A stretch of 36,095 nt of DNA from Bacteroidota bacterium (GTDB taxonomy: Bacteria; Bacteroidota; Bacteroidia; Cytophagales; Cyclobacteriaceae), in the NCBI GenBank assembly GCA_018267285.1, contig JAFDYU010000021.1:1-36095 (forward strand), read 5' to 3'. A model generated the notes under the pieces. The model saw only the letters and a program-made list of their open reading frames with translations, searched no databases and had not been told where the DNA came from. The position numbers were made by a program, and so were the translations under genes. This document shows positions 15,227 through 21,910 of the stretch, in pieces. The stretch's first letter is position 1, and each line of letters begins with the position of its first letter.

Positions 15227-17020
15227 GTGAAACGTTTGTCGTTCTCGTTTGTGCTTACAATTCTAACGCTGCACGTCAGCGCTCAGATAACACGCTTTAC
15301 GTATCATGACGCAGCTCGCAAAAATTTGAAAGAAGTATATCAGGTAAAAGATACTGTTAATAATATCCTAAACGGCCGATATATTTCTTACTACCTCAAC
15401 GGACACATTGAATCAAAAGGTCAATTTGTAAATAATGAAACAACCGGAGTGTGGGAGTTTTATTTTGAAACAGGCAATTTGAGAATGCGCGGTATTCTCC
15501 GACAAAATTCAAATTATGGCTTGTGGGAATATTTTTATGAGAATGGAGTAAAGAGCATGGAAGGAACAATCAACGGAAAAATGCGCGAAGGTGTGTGGAA
15601 AATCTATTACGAAAGCGGTGAGTTAAAAGAAACAGGTGAGTTAAATGCCAACAAGCGAACCGGGATTTGGAAAACATTTTTCGAAGATGGAGTTAAGCGC
15701 GGAGAAATAGAATACTCAGGAGATATTGGAAAATATACGGAGTACTATCATTCCGGAAAAGTAATGGCTGAGGGGCCAAAAACAGGTTCGAAAAACGTGG
15801 GCCACTGGCGCATGTACCGTGAGACGGGAGAACTAGAGAGCGAAGGCGAGTATAGTGGCGGTAAAAAAAACGGTGAATGGAAATATTACTACCCCTCGGG
15901 TAGAATAGCTTCGCGCGGAGTTTATGAAAATGACGACCCGGTAGGGTGGTGGAGCTACTACTATGAAAACGGAAAATTAAGCGCCAGTGGAGAGTTTGTG
16001 AAAGGCAACCGAAATGGCTACTGGAGTTCATTTCATAAAGACGGCTCAAAAAAAAGTGAGATTACATACACCAATGGTACAGGGCAGTACCGAGAATACT
16101 ACTCCAGTGGAAACCTGCGGGTAGTGGGGCAGATTACTAATGAAAAAAATCAGGGAAAGTGGCAGTATTTATACGAAGATGGTAAAATTGAAGGAGAGTG
16201 CGATTTCGATAGAGGCAAAGGAATCTATCAGGGCTATTACCCCAGCGGTGCGCTGCAGACCAAGGGTGAAATTGAGAACGATTTGCGTGTGGGCACCTGG
16301 GAGCTCTTTGAAGAAGACGGTAATCTTTCAGGCTATTACAAGCCGGTGTACGAAGACAAGGGGCAAGCTAATGCCATTAATGCTTTGATTGAAAAATCAA
16401 AAGTCGTTGTCCCAACGATGATGAACGCCAAACGAAAAAAGTTCGCCTATTTTACTCCGCTTTACCCCGAATACCGCAGTGTGATCTTTCAGGGAAACCC
16501 GGCTATGATGTTTGTAGGGAGCTTTCCATTAGGTATCGAATTTTACAATGAAACTAGACTTGGGCATGAATTTTCGTTTGAAGGTATCCGCGATCCGTTC
16601 TTTGTTGCCGATGCCCAAGTGCCACTCGGTAAACTTTTTAAGCGAGGATACACTATTTCACTGCGTCAAAAATTTTACAACCCTATTAAAACGGGGATGT
16701 GGTACTTTGGCCACGAACTAAGATTCACTAACATTAGCCACTATGAGAACAAGCAACTGATGCCCTTGTTGGTAACCGTAACAGCACCCGAACAGCGTGT
16801 GGAATACGGGCTGTTGCTGGGTTATCGGTTGATGCAACACCTAACTAAAGATGGAATCACAATCGACTCGTTTATAGGCTACGGTCTGGGGTACAGAAAT
16901 GTGTCGCTCGATCCTCAGTTTCAAACCGACTTCAGCTCAATTAGTACAAACCATTTCTCTCAAACATTTCATTTTGGAATAAACATTGGGTATTCCTTTT
17001 CATTTGAATCGAGTAGGTAA
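15227..17020 (+). CDS. Secreted MORN-2 (YwqK-type) repeat protein with barrel-like C-terminus
   Basis: I choose the GTG at 15227 because it gives a clean signal peptide: MKRLS, a hydrophobic stretch, then VSAQ; the frame is also open from a TTG at 15173, but that would put 18 odd residues before it. From GTG the protein has 597 residues. The middle holds about 14 repeats of 22-24 residues of the MORN-2 type (pattern GxWxxYYxxGxLxxxG), best known from YwqK-like proteins. The last 200 residues contain alternating aromatic/hydrophobic strands (for example GYTISLRQKFYNP, YGLLLGYRLM, FIGYGLGYRNVSL, FHFGINIGYSFSF), which suggests an outer-membrane beta-barrel or barrel-like domain. Location in the periplasm or outer membrane is likely. 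Molecular function is unknown. Confidence 0.85.
   Translation: MKRLSFSFVLTILTLHVSAQITRFTYHDAARKNLKEVYQVKDTVNNILNGRYISYYLNGHIESKGQFVNNETTGVWEFYFETGNLRMRGILRQNSNYGLWEYFYENGVKSMEGTINGKMREGVWKIYYESGELKETGELNANKRTGIWKTFFEDGVKRGEIEYSGDIGKYTEYYHSGKVMAEGPKTGSKNVGHWRMYRETGELESEGEYSGGKKNGEWKYYYPSGRIASRGVYENDDPVGWWSYYYENGKLSASGEFVKGNRNGYWSSFHKDGSKKSEITYTNGTGQYREYYSSGNLRVVGQITNEKNQGKWQYLYEDGKIEGECDFDRGKGIYQGYYPSGALQTKGEIENDLRVGTWELFEEDGNLSGYYKPVYEDKGQANAINALIEKSKVVVPTMMNAKRKKFAYFTPLYPEYRSVIFQGNPAMMFVGSFPLGIEFYNETRLGHEFSFEGIRDPFFVADAQVPLGKLFKRGYTISLRQKFYNPIKTGMWYFGHELRFTNISHYENKQLMPLLVTVTAPEQRVEYGLLLGYRLMQHLTKDGITIDSFIGYGLGYRNVSLDPQFQTDFSSISTNHFSQTFHFGINIGYSFSFESSR
15374..16340 (+). repeat. MORN-2 repeat array with a 46-residue higher-order unit
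   Basis: Fourteen repeats start with GxW or GxY and are normally 24 residues long (GVWEFYFETG, GLWEYFYENG, GVWKIYYESG and so on). Three times a shortened 22-residue W-type repeat is followed by a 24-residue Y-type repeat, starting at 15662, 16016 and 16154; each pair spans exactly 138 bases to the next repeat. The DNA copies have diverged, so this is an old duplication pattern and not a recent slippage array. Confidence 0.8.
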
Positions 17021-17135
17021 TTTACTTCATTCATAAATATATAAGTGATTTACATACAGACAATTATTTAGTTTCTTCGATTTACTTGTTAAGGCCTTTT
17101 GGTTTTTGCAGATTTGCAAACAAAACAATTGTACA

Positions 17136-17612
17136 ATGCAAGAACCCAAATCGTTAAACCTTGTCTCGGATTTTCACCGCACATTTAAACATCCGGTGTT
17201 AACCGAACCTACAATACCGTCAGAGGCTCGTTGTAAATTGAGGGTTTCCCTGATAGCCGAAGAGCTTGAAGAATTGGCAGAAGCAATACATGATAAAAAT
17301 ATTGTAGAAATAGCCGATGCTCTTTGCGACATTCAGTACGTGCTTTCAGGAGCAATATTAGAGTTTGGTTTAGGGGATAAATTCAAGGCATTGTTTGAAG
17401 AAGTTCAACGCTCAAACATGAGCAAGGCCTGCATTTCAGAACAAGAAGCGATTGATACGGTGGCCTTTTACAAAGCCAAAGACAATACGGAATGTTATTA
17501 CCGCGAAGAAAGCGGCCGTTGGTTGGTATATCGAAAAGCTGACAATAAAACAATAAAGTCGGTAAACTACTCGCCTGCAGACCTGAAGAAAATACTCGAA
17601 GATCATATATAA
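17136..17612 (+). CDS. MazG-like nucleoside triphosphate pyrophosphohydrolase
   Basis: A 158-residue protein of the all-alpha NTP pyrophosphohydrolase (MazG/PRA-PH-like) superfamily, which hydrolyses nucleoside triphosphates to monophosphates and pyrophosphate. Visible motifs: EELEELAEA (residues 42-50) and EIADALCDIQYV (58-69), giving the ExxE and ExxD metal-binding helices, then FEEVQRSNMSKA (about 87-98), which is typical of the small single-domain branch. About 55 extra C-terminal residues (from YYREESGRWLVYRK) form a short beta-rich tail. The ATG at 17136 fits the family start better than an upstream TTG at 17106. Its last 10 bases overlap, tail to tail, the minus-strand gene ending at 17603. 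The substrate (canonical or damaged nucleotides) cannot be read from the sequence. Confidence 0.85.
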   Translation: MQEPKSLNLVSDFHRTFKHPVLTEPTIPSEARCKLRVSLIAEELEELAEAIHDKNIVEIADALCDIQYVLSGAILEFGLGDKFKALFEEVQRSNMSKACISEQEAIDTVAFYKAKDNTECYYREESGRWLVYRKADNKTIKSVNYSPADLKKILEDHI

Positions 17613-17830
17613 AATTCTAGTTGAAATACGTCCTGTTGCCCTCTCAACTGGATGGGGTTGAGTGCTATGATGGATGACTCGTTGTAGGCTTTGATAAACT
17701 CAGCTCGGCTAATCCTCAATTTACTTACACCCGGCTTAACCCTGTGATACTGCATACGGCCTGATTTATTAGACGATGCACTAAACATATAGTCGTACCT
17801 AAGCGGGATAGGAGAGGGGATATACTTCAT
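17603..17830 (-). CDS. Small basic protein of unknown function, second gene of a two-gene cassette
   Basis: A 75-residue protein that I do not recognise. It is rich in basic residues in its centre (SSNKSGRMQYHRVKPGVSKL, then RISRAEFIKAYNES) and has no membrane segment or signal peptide. The ATG (17828-17830) overlaps the TGA of the upstream gene in an ATGA arrangement, so translation is probably coupled. This coupling and the good start are the main evidence that it is real. Its stop overlaps the convergent MazG-like gene by 10 bases. A nucleic-acid-binding or toxin/antitoxin-like role is only suggested by size, charge and arrangement. Confidence 0.6.
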   Translation of the reverse strand: MKYIPSPIPLRYDYMFSASSNKSGRMQYHRVKPGVSKLRISRAEFIKAYNESSIIALNPIQLRGQQDVFQLEFYI

Positions 17831-18078
17831 GGAGTATAAAATTTGGCAAATCGCACACTCAATATTTGGTTGTGCCTGTTATTGTACTGTGCCAGGAGTG
17901 CATACGCCCAGTCGGGGGCACAGTTGTGGTTTCTTTCAAACTCTTCAATTTTTGAACACAATTCGCTGATGTAGAACCTGATCTGGTCAATGTTTCTACA
18001 ATCGGATGGGCGCTCGAAATTCCGTTTGGTGAAATTCAGGAGATCCATCTCGTTCTTTTTGGATAAATAAGCTTTCAT
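17827..18078 (-). CDS. Small protein of unknown function, first gene of a palindrome-controlled cassette
   Basis: From the ATG at 18078 the protein has 83 residues (MKAYLSKKNEMDLL at the start). The same frame is open upstream to a TTG at 18153, but that stretch encodes a translated operator (CVIIHN, FFIVYIYT) and is unlikely to be protein. The product is helical-looking and charged, with three cysteines (DCRN, ELCSK, NHNCAP) and a conserved-looking tail APDWAYALLAQYNNRHNQIL. I do not recognise the family. The start codon lies inside a 28-base palindrome, and a second palindrome with the same core lies 53 bp upstream. The second gene of the cassette overlaps it by four bases. An autoregulated pair, as in many toxin-antitoxin modules, is a hypothesis. 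Confidence 0.65.
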   Translation of the reverse strand: MKAYLSKKNEMDLLNFTKRNFERPSDCRNIDQIRFYISELCSKIEEFERNHNCAPDWAYALLAQYNNRHNQILSVRFAKFYTP

Positions 18079-18100
18079 TGTGTAAATATACACAATGAAA
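18073..18100 (-). promoter_or_regulatory. Proximal palindrome (operator-like) covering the cassette start codon
   Basis: A perfect inverted repeat: arms TTTCATTGTGTA (18073-18084) and TACACAATGAAA (18089-18100) around AATA. The core ATTGTGTA-N4-TACACAAT is shared with the distal copy. The ATG of the minus-strand gene (18076-18078) lies in one arm. As DNA it looks like a dimeric repressor site; as RNA it would fold into a 12-bp hairpin that hides the start codon. Confidence 0.75.
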
Positions 18101-18128
18101 AATAAAATATTACTATAAATTAGGTTAA

Positions 18129-18150
18129 TATTGTGTATTATTACACAATA
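18129..18150 (-). promoter_or_regulatory. Distal palindrome (operator-like) with the same core
   Basis: ATTGTGTA (18130-18137), spacer TTAT, TACACAAT (18142-18149), extended by one pair to 18129-18150. The eight-base arms are identical to those of the proximal copy and the spacer differs. The centres are 53 bp apart, close to five helical turns, so two dimers would sit on the same face of the DNA. Confidence 0.75.
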
Positions 18151-18231
18151 CAAAATTTCAACACCTTTGATGTTTTGAGAAAACGCTGTTTATCTCATAA
18201 AATCCCCAATTTTGGACTGTATCGGGCCGGC

Positions 18232-18259
18232 TTTGTTCGATATAAATCCCTTAACTTTA
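18232..18259 (+). promoter_or_regulatory. Possible promoter of the zinc-ribbon membrane protein gene
   Basis: TTTG at 18232-18235 is followed after 16 bases by TAACTTTA at 18252-18259, close to the Bacteroidota pattern TTTG-N-TAnnTTTG but ending in A. The ATG lies 19 bases further on. It lies about 80 bases to the right of the distal palindrome and would fire away from the cassette. Confidence 0.3.
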
Positions 18260-18278
18260 TCCGAAATAATTTTAATAC

Positions 18279-19184
18279 ATGAACCCAAAAACCGTTGCAC
18301 CGTCACCCTTTCTTATCAGTTGGAATGAAGCCATGTTTTTTGGCGTTATCGGGTTTGCCGTATTAACCGTTGCCGTTTATATTTTATATCAGGTACGAGT
18401 TTCATTTTTTAAAGAACCAAAAGAAAAATACGATTACATCAATGCCAACGAAATTCGTTGGTACAAGCGAGTATTCTTTTTTGCCGGACTCTCGTTGGCA
18501 TGTGCAGTTAATTTATACGGCAATGAGAGACTACTCGAAATAGGCTTGCTGTTTTTTGTACGATTATTTTTCTCCATCGTGTGCGCTACACTAATCAGTT
18601 ATGTTGCATCACTCATACTCCAATACTACTATCCCACCAAGTTGAATTTTAAATTGCGGAAGCTGCGCTATACACCTCGCATTAATTCTAAAACAGGAAA
18701 AAAAATGAGGTTGCTCAGCGAAGACGAAGAAGATGTACACCTGAACGAAGGAATGCAAGCAGAAGAGAATATTTTCTCTATTGATTACGATGTTTGGATT
18801 GACGAATCGAACAATGATTTAAAAATAGAAAAATACCAAGGGCATTTGCTTGCATTGCAATGCAACAATTGTGGCTTTTATACGATGAAGGTACAGCGCG
18901 AGGAAATTGTTGAGCGAAATGAGGACGGCTCGCCCAAAGAATTGTTGAAACACTACCAATGTTCGTACTGCAAAAATGTTCGAGCTACCCAATTTATGGT
19001 TTCCCGAAAAGAGATAACGGACTATAAATTGCAGAAACCTAAGCTGGAGCGAAACACCCGCAATATAGACATGGTTAAGATTGACATTCATTCTACTTTG
19101 GGAGCCCGCAAAACTTTTGAGTTTAAGTCCATTGAAGAATTGGAAAAATTCTTGAAAGAATTTGACTTCACCAAGCTAACCTGA
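18279..19184 (+). CDS. Membrane protein with C-terminal zinc ribbon, function unknown
   Basis: A 301-residue protein. The first 120 residues carry about three membrane helices (roughly 18-38, 64-80 and 88-116). A charged stretch follows (LSEDEEDVHLNEG near 146-158), then a soluble domain with two CxxC knuckles, CNNC (C195, C198) and CSYC (C228, C231), spaced as in a zinc ribbon. No known enzyme motif is visible. The ATG at 18279 gives a natural N-terminus just ahead of the first helix. The gene is 55 bases upstream of the tail-specific protease gene on the same strand, so the two may be co-transcribed. A role in the cell envelope is inferred from topology and neighbour; I do not recognise the family. 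Confidence 0.8.
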   Translation: MNPKTVAPSPFLISWNEAMFFGVIGFAVLTVAVYILYQVRVSFFKEPKEKYDYINANEIRWYKRVFFFAGLSLACAVNLYGNERLLEIGLLFFVRLFFSIVCATLISYVASLILQYYYPTKLNFKLRKLRYTPRINSKTGKKMRLLSEDEEDVHLNEGMQAEENIFSIDYDVWIDESNNDLKIEKYQGHLLALQCNNCGFYTMKVQREEIVERNEDGSPKELLKHYQCSYCKNVRATQFMVSRKEITDYKLQKPKLERNTRNIDMVKIDIHSTLGARKTFEFKSIEELEKFLKEFDFTKLT

Positions 19185-19239
19185 CACCGATATACCCAAA
19201 CTTCTTTAAATCAAATTCGTAATTACGTAAAAAAAAGAA

Positions 19240-21276
19240 ATGAAGAAATTATTGTTGATCGGCACATTGTTGTTGAGTGCAGGCCTGGCGGGAGCTATAG
19301 ATAAAGACACAACTGTGCTGCGGCCAAAACCGGTTTATGGCCGTGAAGCCCGCGTTATAGCTTATATATTGGACAGCTATCATTATCGCAAAATTTCCCT
19401 CAACGATTCGCTTTCGGCAGCCATACTTAACGAATACATCGATGCACTTGATAACGGCAAGATGTATTTCTTGACCTCGGATATCCAATCTTTCGAAAAG
19501 TATAAATTTCAGATTGACGATTACACCCGGAGAGAGGATGTAAGCCCAGCTTATGAAATATACAGCGTCTTCATCAACCGATATCATGAACGGATGGATT
19601 ATGTATTCAATCATTTATTGGCATCGAACTTTGATTTTTCGGTTGAGGAAGATTTTGAAACCGATCGAACGAAAGCTGTTTGGGCCTCCAACACAGGTAC
19701 ATTAAATGAAGTCTGGCGCAAGACTATAAAAAACATGGAGTTGAGTTTAAAACTTTCGGGCAAAAAAACGGATGAGATCAAGGATGTAATTAAAAAAAGA
19801 TACGAACGATTAAATAAATCATTTGGGCAATTTAATTCGGAAGATGTCTTTAACATGTACATGAACAGCATCACCGAATCGTACGACCCGCATACCAATT
19901 ACCTTTCGCCCAAAACCTCCGAACTGTTTAAACAAAGCATGAGCCTCTCTCTTGAGGGAATAGGTGCATCGTTGCAAACCGATAATGATTACACTAAAGT
20001 AGTGCGGATTTTGCCCGGAGGAGATGCTGATAAATCGGGGAAACTGCATGCCAATGATTTCATAATTGGTGTTGCACAGGGAAAAGACGGAGAAATGGTT
20101 GACGTTATTGGGTGGCGAATAGACGATGTTGTCAAATTGATCAAAGGCCCTAAAGGCACTTATGTTCGGTTGCTCATTCTTCCTGCAAAAACAGGCGTTA
20201 ATGGTCCCTCCAATGAAATTACTTTAGTTCGCGATAAAATTAAACTTGAAGACCAGGCCGCTAAGAAAAAAATGATTAAATACAATTCGGGCGGCAAAGC
20301 AATGAAACTTGGAGTGATCACCTTGCCCAGTTTTTATATGGATTTCGATGCCTATCAACGAGGAGACAAAGATTACCGTAGTACTACTCGAGATGTAAAA
20401 AAACTTATCGATCAACTAAAGACAGAGAATATTGATGGATTGGCCATTGATCTGAGAAACAACGGAGGTGGTGCACTGACCGAAGCTATTAATCTTACAG
20501 GTCTTTTTATCAAAGATGGCCCGGTGGTACAAGTGCGAAGTTCTAATAATCAGGTCCAGATTGGAGAGGATGACGACAATAGCATTGCCTACAATGGCCC
20601 GTTGGTTGTGCTTACCAATCGGTTTAGCGCATCGGCATCCGAAATATTTGCCGGAGCCATTCAAGATTACCACCGAGGAGTAATTGTTGGCGAATCTACG
20701 TATGGAAAGGGTACTGTACAACGAGTGCAGGAGTTAAAGCCGGTGATGAATGAAAAAGACGAACCGGTGGGAGAGTTGAAATACACCTTTCAGAAGTTTT
20801 ACCGGGTAAACGGAAGCAGCACTCAACATAAAGGAGTTGAGCCCGATATTAAATTGCCAACGGCATTAGATGCTGAGCAGTTTGGTGAGAGCTCAAATTT
20901 AAGCGCCTTGCCGTGGGACGTGATTGGAGCTGCGGCTTACGTAAAAACTAATTACATCAACGATAAGGTACTCACCGAACTTAAAAAATCGTATGTCAAC
21001 AGAACGAAGCATGACGTGAGTCTCAAAAATTATATTGAAGAAACAGATGAATTGAGGAAGACCATGCATCATACGTTAGTTTCTTTAAATGAAGCAAAAC
21101 GCAAAAAGCAGATGGAAGAAGCAGAGAAGAAAAAAGCTTCCATTAAATTAAATGCAAAGATTCCTTCAAACAAAGAAGGGCTTCCACAGACCGATACCTT
21201 GTTGCAGTTGAACGATGAGTATTTGCGCGAAGGACTTTTGATTCTTACCGACCTGTCGCGATCTAAGATTGGATAG
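19240..21276 (+). CDS. prc: Carboxy-terminal (tail-specific) processing protease, S41 family
   Basis: A 678-residue periplasmic serine protease, close in length to Escherichia coli Prc. It starts with a signal peptide (MKKLLLIGTLLLSAGLAGA). A helical N-terminal domain is followed by a PDZ domain (LEGIGASLQTDNDYTKVVRILPGG onward, roughly residues 236-315), then the S41 core: GLAIDLRNNGGG, NRFSASASEIFAGA with the predicted nucleophile S465, and GESTYGKGTVQ with the general base K490, the same 25-residue spacing as in E. coli Prc. A C-terminal Prc-specific helical, lysine-rich domain ends the protein. Family members cleave proteins from the C-terminus and trim envelope proteins and peptidoglycan-associated factors. 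The stop is only 3 bases from the stop of the convergent thioredoxin gene. Confidence 0.95.
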   Translation: MKKLLLIGTLLLSAGLAGAIDKDTTVLRPKPVYGREARVIAYILDSYHYRKISLNDSLSAAILNEYIDALDNGKMYFLTSDIQSFEKYKFQIDDYTRREDVSPAYEIYSVFINRYHERMDYVFNHLLASNFDFSVEEDFETDRTKAVWASNTGTLNEVWRKTIKNMELSLKLSGKKTDEIKDVIKKRYERLNKSFGQFNSEDVFNMYMNSITESYDPHTNYLSPKTSELFKQSMSLSLEGIGASLQTDNDYTKVVRILPGGDADKSGKLHANDFIIGVAQGKDGEMVDVIGWRIDDVVKLIKGPKGTYVRLLILPAKTGVNGPSNEITLVRDKIKLEDQAAKKKMIKYNSGGKAMKLGVITLPSFYMDFDAYQRGDKDYRSTTRDVKKLIDQLKTENIDGLAIDLRNNGGGALTEAINLTGLFIKDGPVVQVRSSNNQVQIGEDDDNSIAYNGPLVVLTNRFSASASEIFAGAIQDYHRGVIVGESTYGKGTVQRVQELKPVMNEKDEPVGELKYTFQKFYRVNGSSTQHKGVEPDIKLPTALDAEQFGESSNLSALPWDVIGAAAYVKTNYINDKVLTELKKSYVNRTKHDVSLKNYIEETDELRKTMHHTLVSLNEAKRKKQMEEAEKKKASIKLNAKIPSNKEGLPQTDTLLQLNDEYLREGLLILTDLSRSKIG

Positions 21277-21279
21277 ATA

Positions 21280-21843
21280 TCAATTAAGCAATTTCAGCAA
21301 GAAATTCCTGAATTTTTTAGATGCGTAATTGCGCATACCCGACTCTTTTTTTACAATTACTCCTTTCTGATCAATTACGAAAGTTGTTGGGATAACAGGC
21401 ACTTGCAGTTGGCTTGGTAAATTTCCGGAAGGGACAACAACCGGGAAAGTATAACCTTGATCGGAAATGTAAGTTTTCACTTTGCTGAAATGCTTGGGGT
21501 CATCAGCCGACAACATCAAAAAAACAATTTTATCATGGTCTACACTATCAAACAATTTTTGAATGGAAGGCATCTCGGCTCTGCAAGGCCCGCACCAGGT
21601 TGCCCATATATTCAAGAAAATTATCTTGCCTTGAAATTGTTTTAGGTTAAATTCTCTGCCAGATAGATTTTTAACATCAACATTGTAATCAAATACCCCA
21701 TTGTCTTCCTCAACATTCGAAGGATTTACCAACCCAACAGCCAGTACAACCGATTGTATATAAGAAGTGGCAAAATTTCGAATGCCAGGTACAAACAATA
21801 CCAGTACAATTAAAATCAACGATATTATCTTAGATGGTTTCAT
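21280..21843 (-). CDS. TlpA/ResA-like membrane-anchored thioredoxin
   Basis: A 187-residue protein with one N-terminal hydrophobic segment (about residues 6-20, signal anchor or uncleaved signal) and a thioredoxin-fold domain. The active-site motif is WATWCGPCRAEMP, with C84 and C87, and the cis-proline region is PVIPTTFVIDQKG. This is the TlpA/AhpC-TSA type, which acts outside the cytoplasm in disulfide reduction, often in cytochrome c maturation or oxidative defence. Both cysteines are intact. It is transcribed divergently from the TPR protein gene, with 67 AT-rich bases between the two starts, and converges on prc. Confidence 0.9.
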   Translation of the reverse strand: MKPSKIISLILIVLVLFVPGIRNFATSYIQSVVLAVGLVNPSNVEEDNGVFDYNVDVKNLSGREFNLKQFQGKIIFLNIWATWCGPCRAEMPSIQKLFDSVDHDKIVFLMLSADDPKHFSKVKTYISDQGYTFPVVVPSGNLPSQLQVPVIPTTFVIDQKGVIVKKESGMRNYASKKFRNFLLKLLN

Positions 21844-21910
21844 AAATACTTTAAGTTACTTTTATTATTTTATTGATTATGTTTATTTTACATTTCAAAA
21901 AAATAGATAA

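Noticed and set aside
18079-18153. Upstream TTG extension of the first cassette protein
   Set aside because: It would translate both palindromes and has a hydrophobic, AT-driven composition.
19219-19228. CGTAATTACG palindrome before prc as an operator
   Set aside because: It is short, occurs once, and could arise by chance in AT-rich sequence.
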